A stretch of 64,000 bases of DNA from assembly GCF_009749465.1 (NCBI RefSeq), contig NZ_WBIS01000001.1, forward strand, positions 558,001 through 622,000, in the 5' to 3' direction. A program made the position numbers and the translations under genes. This DNA is from Agromyces terreus. GTDB lineage: Bacteria > Actinomycetota > Actinomycetes > Actinomycetales > Microbacteriaceae. Below are positions 10,811 to 19,974 of the stretch, piece after piece. The notes beneath the pieces were generated by a model. The model worked only from the letters and a program-made list of their open reading frames with translations. It searched no databases and was not told the origin of the DNA. How positions within the stretch are numbered: the stretch's first letter is position 1; every line of letters starts with the position of its first letter.

Positions 10811-11885
10811 GGCCGAGCACGCGGTAGCCGAGCGCGACGTTGATCGCGAGCATGTGCTCGTTCTCGTCGGCGTTCCACGTGTAGACGTCGGTGCGCTCCG
10901 GGGCGACGCGGTGCAGCTGCACGAGGTTCGCGAGCTTCAGGCGCATGCCGAGCCGGTGGCCGCGGTGCGGCTCGAGCACGATGGTGCTCCACTGGAACGT
11001 GGCGCTGGAGTCGCCGGGCACCGACAGCTCGGTGAACCCGGCGACCACGTCGTCGTCGAGGACGGCGGCGGCGAACAGGCACGTGCGCCCGCTCGCGATC
11101 GACTGCTCTTCGGTGGCGCGGACGCGTGCGGCGTCCCACTGCTGCACGTCGTACGTGCTCTCGCCCGCGGGCGGGTCGGTCGACATGGCCGCCTGCGCGA
11201 TCGCCATGCCCTCGACCAGGTGGTCGGGCGCATGGTCGACCCAGGTGACGATGCGGTAGCGCGCCGGGTCGTCGGCCGCCGCGGCTTCAGCGGCCTCGGA
11301 TGCCGCGGAGAACTCCTCGGCCCGTCCGGCCAACGGCTGTCCGCTCATGCGCTCGAGCTGCGCGAGTCGGAAGCCGTGGTGCGTCGCGAACGCCGCACCC
11401 GGATCGCTCGCGGGGATCGACCCGCTGCCGTCGCGGGCCTCGAGGCGCGCACCGGGCGCCTCGAGGGCCGGGGCGGCGACGTCGGACATGCCGGTGAGGA
11501 TGTCGCGACCGAGGTCTGCGGCGAGCCCGCGGGCCGCCTCGAGCAGGGCCGTGCCGATGCCGCGGCGTCGCGCGTCGGGGAGCACCCCGATCGCGAGATC
11601 GAGCGTCTCCGCGCCGTCCGACAGCTCCCACTCGCACTCGACCCGACCGACGCAGCGATCGCCCTCCCATGCGGCGAACGCCCGCATCGGCTGGTACCGG
11701 TCGTCGCGGTAGCGGGGCAGCAGCGACGCCGGCCCCCACGCGAAGGTGCGGTGCCCCCACACCGACTCCTCGACGAGCGCGGCGACCTCGGCCATGGCCT
11801 CGAACTCGCGCGAATCGGGGGCGCCGAGCGCTTCGGGCACCGGGACGGCCCGGATCTCGAACGATCGTGCCTGCTCGCCGTCCAC
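10737..11885 (-). CDS. Double-GNAT acetyltransferase
   Basis: A 382-residue protein with two GNAT folds. The first acetyl-CoA loop is RRRGIGTALLEAARG (about residues 105-119); the second is HRGHRLGMRLKLANL (about 310-324), followed by NADENEHMLAINVALGYR, a typical GNAT end. Tandem GNAT proteins include mycothiol synthase and Eis-like enzymes; the substrate here is unknown. Start at GTG 11885 (VDGEQARSFEI), because a strong GGAGGAGGA ribosome site lies just upstream; a longer reading frame lacks one. Convergent with mutM, overlapping by 74 bases. Confidence 0.85.
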   Translation of the reverse strand: MDGEQARSFEIRAVPVPEALGAPDSREFEAMAEVAALVEESVWGHRTFAWGPASLLPRYRDDRYQPMRAFAAWEGDRCVGRVECEWELSDGAETLDLAIGVLPDARRRGIGTALLEAARGLAADLGRDILTGMSDVAAPALEAPGARLEARDGSGSIPASDPGAAFATHHGFRLAQLERMSGQPLAGRAEEFSAASEAAEAAAADDPARYRIVTWVDHAPDHLVEGMAIAQAAMSTDPPAGESTYDVQQWDAARVRATEEQSIASGRTCLFAAAVLDDDVVAGFTELSVPGDSSATFQWSTIVLEPHRGHRLGMRLKLANLVQLHRVAPERTDVYTWNADENEHMLAINVALGYRVLGLSALWQRDDVAGADSAGTGATNGS

Positions 11886-12111
11886 GGAATCCTCCTCCTC
11901 GCATGCTGCGCTCGCCGGGCAGCCGATCAGACTATCGGCCGCCCGGCGGCGCGACAAGCGTGCACGCCCCGGGCACGCGGGCATTCGCACGCGTTCTCCG
12001 CGACATCCGGATGCCGGCCGATCGGCCGCCGCACGGCGGGGGAGTGCCGGGGCATCCGCCGCTCTCGGCTACGCTCGACGGCAGCGTGCTCGCGAGTCGG
12101 AAGGGTGGGGC

Positions 12112-15100
12112 GTGTATCTCAAGAGCCTGACGCTGAAGGGATTCAAGTCCTTCGCGCAGCCGACGACGTTCGCCTTCGAACAGGGCGTGACCTGCATCGT
12201 CGGCCCGAACGGCTCGGGCAAGTCCAACGTCGTCGACGCCCTCGCCTGGGTCATGGGCGAGCAGGGGGCCAAGACCCTCCGCGGCGGCAAGATGGAGGAC
12301 GTCATCTTCGCCGGCACCTCGACGCGCGGACCGCTCGGCCGCGCCGAGGTCAGCCTCACGATCGACAACTCCGACGGCGCGCTGCCGATCGAGTACTCCG
12401 AGGTGTCGATCTCGCGCACCCTCTTCCGCAACGGCTCGAGCGAGTACGCCATCAACGGCGAGACGTGCCGCCTGCTCGACGTGCAGGAACTCCTCTCCGA
12501 CTCGGGACTCGGGCGCGAGATGCACGTGATCGTCGGGCAGGGCCAGCTCGACGCCGTGCTGCGCGCCACACCCGAGGACCGCCGCGGCTTCATCGAGGAG
12601 GCCGCGGGCATCCTGAAGCACCGGCGCCGCAAGGAGAAGACGCTCCGCAAGCTCGACGCCATGCAGGCCAACCTCACCCGCCTGTCCGACCTCGCGGGCG
12701 AGATCCGTCGGCAGTTGAAGCCGCTCGGGCGCCAGGCCGAGGTCGCGCGCGAGGCCGCGACCATCGCCGCGGTGGTGCGCGACGCCAAGGCGCGCCTGCT
12801 CGCCGACGATGTCGTCGCGCTGCGCCGGGCGCTCGAGGACCACGGCCGCACCGAGCAGCAGCGCCACTCCGAGCGGCTCGTGCTCCAGGACCAGCTCGAG
12901 CAACGACAGGCCCGCGTGACCGCGCTCGAGCAGTCGCACCTCGGCGACGACGTCGACACCGCCCGCAGCGCGAACTTCGCGCTCGAGCAGGCGCGCACCG
13001 CACTGCGCTCGCTCGACTCGCTCGCCAACCAGCGCATCGCCCTCCTCTCTGCCGCCGACGAGACGACGGATGCCGCTCCGACCGTGAGCCGCTCGATGAT
13101 CGAGGACGCGGTCGCCGAGCTCGACGAGATCCGCGAGGGCATCGACACCGCGGCATCCGCCCTCGACGACGCCCAGGACGCGACGCGGCGGGCCCGGCTC
13201 GACCTCGACGCGGTCGACGTCGACATCGCCCGCCGCAGCGCCGAGGTGCAGGCCCACGACCTGGAGCTGTCGAAGCTCTCGGGTCGCGCCGACTCCGAGG
13301 CGTCCAAGCTCGCCGCCGTCCGCGGCGAGGTGCTGCGGCACGCGAACGCGCTCGAGGCCGCCTCGCAGCGACGCGAGGCCGCCGCGGCCGCGCTCGCCGA
13401 GGCGCAGGGCGAGGCCGAGACCGAGCAGACGGCCGAGACCGACCTCGACGAGGCGTACGAGCTCGCACAGGCCGCCGTCTTCGAGGCGGAGGCCGAGATG
13501 GAACGGCTGCGCGAGGAACTCCACGAGCGCGAACGCGAGCAGGGCGCGCTCGCCGCGCGCACCCAGGCGCTCTCGCTCGCCCTCGACCAGAAGGACGGAT
13601 CCTCGGCGCTGGTCGCCGCGAACGTGACCGGCGTGCACGGGCTGCTCGCCGAGTCGATGCAGGTCCGGCCCGGATTCGAGGCCGCCGTCTCGGCCGCGCT
13701 CGGGTCGCTGAGCGACGCGGTGCTCGTCGACGACCTCGCGGCCGCGCACGCCGCGCTCGTGCAGGCCGAACGAGGCGACATGGGGCGCGTCGCGCTCGTC
13801 CTCGCCGCACCCGCGGGTGCCGTCAGGGCCGCGACCGACACCCTGCCGGCCGGCTTCGTCGCGGCATCCGACGTCGTCACCGCGCCGGCCGGGGTGCTCG
13901 GCGTCCTCGCCGAGGTGCTCATCGCCGACGACCTCGACGCGGTGCGCGCCGCCGAGCGGGCGCTCGCCGAGCGCACGGTCCCGGCGACCGTCATCACGCG
14001 CGACGGCACGCTCGTCGGACGCTTCGTCGTGCGCGGCGGCACCGGCCGCAAGCAGAGCCGAATCGAACTGCTCGCCGAGCGCGACCGGGCCGCCGCGCGG
14101 CTCGACGAGGTGCGCAGCGAGATCGAGGTCCGTCGCGGCGAGCTCGGCGAGCAGCGCGAACTGCACGTCAGAGCGAAGGACGCCGCGAAGGCCGCGTTGA
14201 CCGCGCTGCGGGAGTTCGACGCGCAACTCGCCCAGCGCACCGAGCGCCTGAACCGCGCGCGCGTGCAGGCCGAGGCGGCCGAGGCCGACTCCGAGCGGCT
14301 GCGGCAGGCCGTCGCGAACGCCCAGGACCGCGTCGCCGACGCCGAGTCGGCCTCCGCCGAGGCGAAGGCGGCCCTCGAGGCGGCCCGTGCCGTGCCGAGG
14401 CCCGTGCTCGACCCGAGCGCCCGCGACGAGGCATCCGCTCGCCTCGATCGCGCGCGGGAGGCCGAGGTCGAGGCGAAGCTGCGGCTCGAGACCGCCCGCG
14501 AGCGGGTGCGCGCCGAAGAGGCCAGGATCCGCGCGATGCAGGCGCAGCACGACGCCGAGCGGCAGGCCGCCGCCGACGCCGCGCGCCGCGCCGTCGTGCG
14601 GCGCGCGCAGCTGGCCGCGGCCTCGGCGGTCGCGGCGTCGCTGCCCGCCGCGCTCGCCTCGGTCGACGCCTCGGTCGCCGAAGCCGGCGTCGCCCTGGCA
14701 CGCGCCGAGGCCGAGCGCGCGGCACGCAACGAGGAGCTGCAGGCGCTGCGCCGCGACGAGGGCGCCGTGCGCGAGCGGCTCCACGCCGTGACCGAGGACG
14801 TGCACGGGCTCGAGCTGCGCATCTACGAGAAGAAGCTGCAGGTCGGCAGCATGCTCGAACGCGCCGAGTCCGAGCTCGGGCTCGACGAGGCGGTGCTCGT
14901 CGCCGAGTACGGTCCCGACGTGCCGATCCCCGTCGACGGCGCCGCCCGGCCGCCGGCCACGGCGGCGACGGCCGATGGCGACGACGCGGGGGCCGGGGCA
15001 TCCGCCGCCGATGCGCTCGCCGACGCCGACGCCGACGTCGACGTCGACGTCGACGCGCTCGCAGAGGCTCGCCCGTACCGCCGCGAGGAGCAGCAGCGTC

Positions 15101-15750
15101 GTCTGGCCGGCGCCGAGCGCAAGCTCGCGCAGCTCGGGCGCGTCAACCCGCTCGCCCTCGAGGAGTTCGCCGCGCTCGAGCAGCGTCACCTCTTCCTCAC
15201 CGAGCAGCTCACCGACCTCGCGAACACCCGCAAAGACCTCCTGACGATCATCGAGGAGATCGACGGCAAGATGTCCGCCATCTTCCGCGACGCGTTCGAC
15301 GACACGCAGGCCGCGTTCGCGCAGGTGTTCCCCGTGCTCTTCCCGGGCGGCACCGGCAGCATCTCGCTGACCGATCCCGACGACATGCTCACGACCGGCA
15401 TCGAGGTCGCCGTGCGGCCCGCCGGCAAGAAGATCGAACGGCTGTCGCTGCTCTCGGGCGGCGAACGCTCCCTCGCCGCGGTCGCGCTGCTGATGGCCAT
15501 CTTCAAGGCCCGCCCCAGCCCGTTCTACATCATGGACGAGGTCGAGGCCGCGCTCGACGACGCGAACCTCGGCCGGCTGCTCACCACGATGGAAGACCTG
15601 CGGGCCGACAGCCAGCTCATCGTCATCACCCACCAGAAGCGCACCATGGAGATCGCCGACGCGCTGTACGGCGTCTCGATGCGCCAGGACGGCGTCTCCG
15701 CGGTCGTGGGGCAGCGCGTGCGCGAGGAGCCCGCCGCCAAGGCGAGCTGA
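12112..15750 (+). CDS. smc: Chromosome segregation ATPase SMC
   Basis: SMC with ScpA/ScpB compacts and segregates the chromosome. The 1,212-residue product has Walker A GPNGSGKS at 31-38, two long coiled coils, a central hinge (about 510-660, VTGVHGLLAES to GGTGRKQSRIE), the ABC signature LSGGERS at about 1114-1120 and Walker B DEVEAALDD from about 1142. The GTG start gives VYLKSLTLKGFKSFA, the canonical N-terminus. A TACGCT box at 12070-12075 is a plausible -10. A low-complexity Ala/Asp/Val stretch interrupts the C-terminal coiled coil. Confidence 0.97.
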   Translation: MYLKSLTLKGFKSFAQPTTFAFEQGVTCIVGPNGSGKSNVVDALAWVMGEQGAKTLRGGKMEDVIFAGTSTRGPLGRAEVSLTIDNSDGALPIEYSEVSISRTLFRNGSSEYAINGETCRLLDVQELLSDSGLGREMHVIVGQGQLDAVLRATPEDRRGFIEEAAGILKHRRRKEKTLRKLDAMQANLTRLSDLAGEIRRQLKPLGRQAEVAREAATIAAVVRDAKARLLADDVVALRRALEDHGRTEQQRHSERLVLQDQLEQRQARVTALEQSHLGDDVDTARSANFALEQARTALRSLDSLANQRIALLSAADETTDAAPTVSRSMIEDAVAELDEIREGIDTAASALDDAQDATRRARLDLDAVDVDIARRSAEVQAHDLELSKLSGRADSEASKLAAVRGEVLRHANALEAASQRREAAAAALAEAQGEAETEQTAETDLDEAYELAQAAVFEAEAEMERLREELHEREREQGALAARTQALSLALDQKDGSSALVAANVTGVHGLLAESMQVRPGFEAAVSAALGSLSDAVLVDDLAAAHAALVQAERGDMGRVALVLAAPAGAVRAATDTLPAGFVAASDVVTAPAGVLGVLAEVLIADDLDAVRAAERALAERTVPATVITRDGTLVGRFVVRGGTGRKQSRIELLAERDRAAARLDEVRSEIEVRRGELGEQRELHVRAKDAAKAALTALREFDAQLAQRTERLNRARVQAEAAEADSERLRQAVANAQDRVADAESASAEAKAALEAARAVPRPVLDPSARDEASARLDRAREAEVEAKLRLETARERVRAEEARIRAMQAQHDAERQAAADAARRAVVRRAQLAAASAVAASLPAALASVDASVAEAGVALARAEAERAARNEELQALRRDEGAVRERLHAVTEDVHGLELRIYEKKLQVGSMLERAESELGLDEAVLVAEYGPDVPIPVDGAARPPATAATADGDDAGAGASAADALADADADVDVDVDALAEARPYRREEQQRRLAGAERKLAQLGRVNPLALEEFAALEQRHLFLTEQLTDLANTRKDLLTIIEEIDGKMSAIFRDAFDDTQAAFAQVFPVLFPGGTGSISLTDPDDMLTTGIEVAVRPAGKKIERLSLLSGGERSLAAVALLMAIFKARPSPFYIMDEVEAALDDANLGRLLTTMEDLRADSQLIVITHQKRTMEIADALYGVSMRQDGVSAVVGQRVREEPAAKAS
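15019..15054 (+). repeat. In-frame hexanucleotide repeat within smc
   Basis: Six consecutive hexamers, three GCCGAC then three GTCGAC, encode ADADADVDVDVD at residues 970-981. The stretch sits in an Ala/Asp-rich linker just before the conserved ATPase-head approach, where length variation is likely tolerated. It is typical of replication slippage. Confidence 0.8.
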
Positions 15751-15751
15751 G

Positions 15752-15823
15752 CGGATGCCGCGGGGTGCGGCACTGCCGCGGAGTGCGGCACCTCCGTGGC
15801 ATCCGCCGCCTCCGCGGCATCCG
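15752..15823. terminator. Octamer-based hairpin between convergent smc and GH13 genes
   Basis: CGGATGCCGCGG (15752-15763) is the exact reverse complement of CCGCGGCATCCG (15812-15823). A third related copy, CCGTGGCATCCG, lies at 15794-15805. The pair sits between convergent genes and could serve as a bidirectional terminator, although there is no T run. It is built from the genome-wide octamer described in the findings. Confidence 0.5.
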
Positions 15824-15849
15824 GCCCTCCAGGTCGCGCCCGCCTCGGA

Positions 15850-17511
15850 TCAGGTGATGCGACGGTCGTCGGGTTCGACGATGCGGAACCAGCGGTAGCC
15901 GAAGGCCTCCAGATGCACCTCGACCCGCCCGTGATCGTCGATCGGGGTCGTGGCGACGTCGAACAGGTCGGAGAGCACGCTCTCGGGCGCCGTGGCGCCG
16001 AGATCGAGCGAGACGATCGCGGGCACGGCGGCGAAGTTGTGCACGGCGACGAAGCGGCCGACGTCGGCCGTGATGCGATGGGCGAGGATCGCGTCGTGCT
16101 CGGTGGCGAGCAGGTCGAAGGCGCCCCAGCCGATCTCGGGCGAGCTGCGGTACCGGGCCGTGAGCCGCTTCATGAACGAGAGCAGCGAATCGGGGTCGTG
16201 CATCTGCGCCTCGACGTTGACGTGCTCGGGCGCGAAGCCGTCGCCCGGCGGCGTCGCCGCCAGCCTCGACGGGATCGCCCTCGAGAAGCCGCCGTTCGCT
16301 CCGCCCGTCCACTGCATCGGCGTGCGCACCGCCTGACGGCCCTCCTGGGCGGGATTCTCGCCCATGCCGATCTCCTCGCCGTAGAACAGCACCGGGGTGC
16401 CCGGCAACGAGAAGAGGAGGCTGTAGACCATGCGGATGCGACGCGGGTCGCCGTCGAGCATCGGCGGCAGCCGGCGCACGATGCCGCGGTCGTAGACTCG
16501 CATCCACTCCTCGGGCGCGAAGGCGGCGAACACCTCCTCGCGTTCCGCCTTCGAGAGCTTGTCGAGGGTCAACTCGTCGTGATTGCGGACGAAGTTCGCC
16601 CACTGCGCCTCGGGCTCGAGCGTCGGCCGCGCCTCGAGCGCCGCGGCGAGCGGCCGCGCATCCTGGCGGGCGAGCGCGAGGTAGAGCGCCTGCATGCCGA
16701 CGAAGTCGAACTGCATGGTGAGCTCGGCGGGGGCTCCGGCGCGGCCGAAGAAGTCCAGTTGCCCGTCGAACGGGAGGTTCACCTCCCCGAGCAGCATCGC
16801 CTCGCTCGAGCGGCGCTGCAGGAAGCGGCGGATGTCTCGGAGGAACTCGTGCGGGTCGCCCATGTCGACGCCCTCCGGCGGCTCGATGAGGAACGGCACC
16901 GCGTCGACCCGGAATCCGGAGATGCCGAGTTGCAGCCAGTATCCGATCGTCTTCGCGATCTCGTCGCGAACCGCCGGATTCGCGATGTTCAGGTCGGGCT
17001 GATGGCGGTAGAAGCTGTGCAGGTAGTACTGGCCGCTGCGCTCGTCCAACTCCCAGATCGAATCCTCCTCCCCGGGGAACACCTCGTTCGGCGTCTTGGG
17101 CGGATCGTCGCGCCACACGTACCAGTCCCGGTACGGCGAGGAGCGGCTCCGCCTCGCGGAGGTGAACCAGGGATGCTTGTCGGAGGTGTGGTTCATGACG
17201 AAGTCGATGATCACCCGCATGCCGCGGTCGCGTGCGGTCCGGGTGAACTCGGCCACATCGCCGAGCGAGCCCAGCCGGGTATCGACCCCGAAGAAGTCGG
17301 TGATGTCGTAGCCGTCGTCCCGGTCGGGCGAGGGCTGGAACGGCATCAGCCAGATGCAGGTGACGCCGAGCTCGGCGAGGTGGTCGAGGCGATGGGCGAG
17401 CCCCGCGAAGTCGCCCGACCCGTCGTCGTTCCAGTCCATGTACGTCTCGACGTCGAGGCAGTAGACGACCGCGGTCTTCCACCACAGGTCGCTTCGGTCG
17501 GTGATCCTCAT
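15850..17511 (-). CDS. GH13 alpha-glucan enzyme, trehalose-synthase-like
   Basis: A 553-residue GH13 TIM-barrel enzyme. The catalytic triad is visible: nucleophile Asp203 in GFRVDAVPF, acid/base Glu243 in LLGEVNLP and Asp312 in FVRNHDEL. The N-terminal WWKTAVVYCLDVETYMDWN and DGYDITDFF, and the VMNHTSDKHPWF loop, resemble trehalose synthases and alpha-glucosidases, so maltose/trehalose interconversion or glucan trimming is likely. The exact activity is not settled by sequence. Translationally coupled (ATGA) to the upstream flavin-dependent oxidoreductase, a pairing I recognise from other actinobacteria. Confidence 0.85.
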   Translation of the reverse strand: MRITDRSDLWWKTAVVYCLDVETYMDWNDDGSGDFAGLAHRLDHLAELGVTCIWLMPFQPSPDRDDGYDITDFFGVDTRLGSLGDVAEFTRTARDRGMRVIIDFVMNHTSDKHPWFTSARRSRSSPYRDWYVWRDDPPKTPNEVFPGEEDSIWELDERSGQYYLHSFYRHQPDLNIANPAVRDEIAKTIGYWLQLGISGFRVDAVPFLIEPPEGVDMGDPHEFLRDIRRFLQRRSSEAMLLGEVNLPFDGQLDFFGRAGAPAELTMQFDFVGMQALYLALARQDARPLAAALEARPTLEPEAQWANFVRNHDELTLDKLSKAEREEVFAAFAPEEWMRVYDRGIVRRLPPMLDGDPRRIRMVYSLLFSLPGTPVLFYGEEIGMGENPAQEGRQAVRTPMQWTGGANGGFSRAIPSRLAATPPGDGFAPEHVNVEAQMHDPDSLLSFMKRLTARYRSSPEIGWGAFDLLATEHDAILAHRITADVGRFVAVHNFAAVPAIVSLDLGATAPESVLSDLFDVATTPIDDHGRVEVHLEAFGYRWFRIVEPDDRRIT

Positions 17512-18476
17512 CGAGCGGACTCCTTGAGCTGGGGCAGCACGTGCTCGCCGAACGCGTCGATGAACGCGTCCTGCCGCGTGCCGACGTGGTGGAGGTAGAT
17601 GCGGTCGACGCCGAGTTCGGCGATGCCCGCGAGGTGGGCGAGGTGCCGGCCCGTGTCCGCCGATGCGATCAGGCTGCCGGCGACCTCCTCCGGCGTCGCG
17701 TCGGCGGTGCGGTCGTCGAAGTCCTCGGGGCGGTCCAGTTCCCAGGCGAGGTGCGGCGGCACGAGGCTCTGGCGCCACTGGTCGTGGGCGATCGCGGCGG
17801 CCTCCTCGTCGGTGTCGGCCCAGCTCAGGTGCACCTGCACGGCGATCGGACCCGGGCCCCCGGCGTCGCGATACGAGGCGATGACGTCGCGGAGCGCCTC
17901 GCGAGGCTGGTCCACGGTGATGAGGCCGTCGGACCACGCCGCGACCTCGCTCGCGGTCTCGGAGCTCACGGCCGCGGCCAGCAGCGGCGGGGCCGTGTCG
18001 GGGCGACTCCAGACTCGGGCCCGGTCGACGCGCACGAGGCCGTCGACCGAGACCTCCTCGCCGTCGAGGAGCCTGCGGATGACGTCGACGGTCTCCGTCA
18101 GCCGTGCATCGCGGACCTCCTTCGCGGGCCAGACGTCGCCGGTGACGTGCTCGTTGATCGCCTCCCCGCTGCCGAGCGCGGCCCAGAACCGGCCGGGGTA
18201 CATCTCGGCCAGGGTCGCGATCTTCTGCGCGGCGATCGCCGCGTGATAGCGCTGACCGGGCGCGGTGACGACGCCGATCGGGAGCGACGTGGCCTCGAGC
18301 GCGGCACCGAGCCAGCTCCAGGCGTAGCCGGAGTGGCCCTGCCGCACGCTCCACGGCTCGAAGTGGTCGCTGCACATGGCGGCGTCGAACCCGGCGGCTT
18401 CGGCGTGCGCGACCGCTCGGAGCAGTCGGCTGGGCGGGAGTTGTTCGTGCGAGGCATGGAATCCCACGATCGTCAT
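17508..18476 (-). CDS. LLM-class flavin-dependent oxidoreductase (TIGR03885-like)
   Basis: A 322-residue luciferase-like monooxygenase fold. The N-terminus MTIVGFHASHEQ and the segment AAMCSDHFEPWSVRQGHSG are those of the TIGR03885 group of probable non-F420 flavin oxidoreductases, often found next to a trehalose-synthase-like gene as here. Substrate unknown. The ATG at 18476 is preferred to longer readings because GGAAGGA lies just upstream and the protein then begins at the conserved strand. The downstream GH13 gene overlaps its stop as ATGA. Confidence 0.85.
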   Translation of the reverse strand: MTIVGFHASHEQLPPSRLLRAVAHAEAAGFDAAMCSDHFEPWSVRQGHSGYAWSWLGAALEATSLPIGVVTAPGQRYHAAIAAQKIATLAEMYPGRFWAALGSGEAINEHVTGDVWPAKEVRDARLTETVDVIRRLLDGEEVSVDGLVRVDRARVWSRPDTAPPLLAAAVSSETASEVAAWSDGLITVDQPREALRDVIASYRDAGGPGPIAVQVHLSWADTDEEAAAIAHDQWRQSLVPPHLAWELDRPEDFDDRTADATPEEVAGSLIASADTGRHLAHLAGIAELGVDRIYLHHVGTRQDAFIDAFGEHVLPQLKESAR

Positions 18477-18576
18477 GCATGGTCCTTCCGTCGCATCGAG
18501 GCTCCCAACCCGGCGGATCGGGGGCAACCCCTTGCAGCCGCACCGGCCGCCGTGTACCGCGCTCTAGGCTGGAGGC

Positions 18577-19452
18577 ATGGCAGAACGCGCATCCTGGTCG
18601 CTCGGCGCGGCCCTCCGTGGGGTCTTCGGGGCGAAGACCATCGACGAGGACACCTGGGACGACCTCGAGGCCGCGCTGATCCGCGCCGACTTCGGTCCGG
18701 CCGTCACGGAGGAGATCGTCGACGCGATCAAGGCGCAGGTCGAGCGGTACAAGACCACCGACCCGAAGGACGTGCAGCGGATGCTGCGCGAGATCGTCGA
18801 GGAGCGGCTCGCGAAGTACGACCCCACGCTGAAGCTCACCGAGCGCCCGGCGGTCGTGCTCGTCGTCGGCGTCAACGGCGTGGGCAAGACCACGACCATC
18901 GGCAAGTTCGCGCGCTTCCTCCGCACCTACGACCGCAGCGTGGTCGTCGGCGCGGCCGACACGTTCCGCGCGGCCGCCGTCGAGCAGCTCGCGACCTGGG
19001 CCGGTCGCGCCGGGGTCGAGATCGTCCGGCCCGAGCGAGAAGGCCAGGACCCGGCATCCGTCGCCTTCCAGACCGTCGACCGCGCGAAGCGCGAGGGCAT
19101 CGAGATCGTGATCATCGACACGGCCGGGCGCCTGCACACCAAGGGCGGGCTCATGGACGAGCTCGGCAAGATCCGGCGGGTCGTCGAGAAGCAGGCGCCC
19201 GTCAGCGAGGTGCTGCTCGTGCTCGACGCCACCACCGGCCAGAACGGGCTCGCGCAGGCCGAGGCGTTCATCGAGCACGGCGGCGTGACCGGCCTCGTGC
19301 TCACCAAGCTCGACGGCAGCGCCAAGGGGGGCTTCGTGCTCGCCGTGCAGGAGAAGACCGGACTGCCGATCAAGCTCATCGGGCAGGGCGAGGGCATCAA
19401 CGACCTGACGGGCTTCACCCCGCACGTCTTCGCGCAGAAACTCGTCGGCTGA
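18577..19452 (+). CDS. ftsY: Signal recognition particle receptor FtsY
   Basis: FtsY is the membrane-associated GTPase that docks the SRP-ribosome complex for co-translational insertion. The 291-residue protein has only the N and G domains; the long acidic A domain of E. coli FtsY is missing, as is common in small actinobacterial forms. G1 is GVNGVGKTT from residue 98, followed by DTFRAAAVEQL, DTAGRLHTK and TKLDGSAKGG. GGAGG and a TAGGCT box (18565-18570) lie immediately before the ATG. ffh lies about 650 bases downstream, so both halves of the targeting GTPase pair are together. Confidence 0.97.
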   Translation: MAERASWSLGAALRGVFGAKTIDEDTWDDLEAALIRADFGPAVTEEIVDAIKAQVERYKTTDPKDVQRMLREIVEERLAKYDPTLKLTERPAVVLVVGVNGVGKTTTIGKFARFLRTYDRSVVVGAADTFRAAAVEQLATWAGRAGVEIVRPEREGQDPASVAFQTVDRAKREGIEIVIIDTAGRLHTKGGLMDELGKIRRVVEKQAPVSEVLLVLDATTGQNGLAQAEAFIEHGGVTGLVLTKLDGSAKGGFVLAVQEKTGLPIKLIGQGEGINDLTGFTPHVFAQKLVG

Positions 19453-19475
19453 CGCCGAGAAAGGAAGGACGGGCC

Positions 19476-19964
19476 ATGGCCACCGAGCACGACTACTTCG
19501 GCATCGTGGGCGACTACTGGTCGGAGGAGATCGAGTACGCCGACCAGCGGGTCGAGGTCGTGCTCGAGACCGAAGACGAAGAGGTGCCGCTCACCGCCCT
19601 CGACGGGGCCGCGGCCCTCGTCAGCGAGCTCGAGCTCGTCGACGACGAGCTCCGCAACGCCTTCGTGAGCCAGCTCGACTCGGGCAGCTCGCCGGTGGTG
19701 AAGTTCCTCAACGTGCTGCTCGACCCCGAGCTCGAGCTCGCCGAGGAGGTCGAGGACGCCATCGGCCGGGACTCGGGCGACCGGCAGATCGACGCGCTCC
19801 GCTCGATGTCGCTCGTGCGCGTCGACCTGCGACCGGAGCTCTACGGCGAGGGCGAGGGCTTCGCCGAGTTCGAGTACGGGCTGGCGCCCGAAGACACCGA
19901 TGAGCGCCTCATCGCCGCCATCGACGTCGGCCGAGAGGTCGTCGACGTGCGCTTCGAGGGCTGA
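19476..19964 (+). CDS. DUF2004-like acidic protein
   Basis: A 162-residue, very acidic soluble protein (EHDYFGIVGDYWSEEIEYAD at the start) without signal or membrane segments. The pattern matches proteins annotated as DUF2004 in Microbacteriaceae; function unknown. The AAGGAAGG ribosome site is 6 bases before the ATG, and the gene follows ftsY by 23 bases, so it is probably on the same transcript. Confidence 0.75.
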   Translation: MATEHDYFGIVGDYWSEEIEYADQRVEVVLETEDEEVPLTALDGAAALVSELELVDDELRNAFVSQLDSGSSPVVKFLNVLLDPELELAEEVEDAIGRDSGDRQIDALRSMSLVRVDLRPELYGEGEGFAEFEYGLAPEDTDERLIAAIDVGREVVDVRFEG

Positions 19965-19974
19965 CCGCCGAAAT

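Noticed and set aside
11932-15633. 1,233-residue open frame antisense to smc
   Set aside because: Antisense to a well-supported gene with all SMC motifs; composition is an artefact of codon bias.
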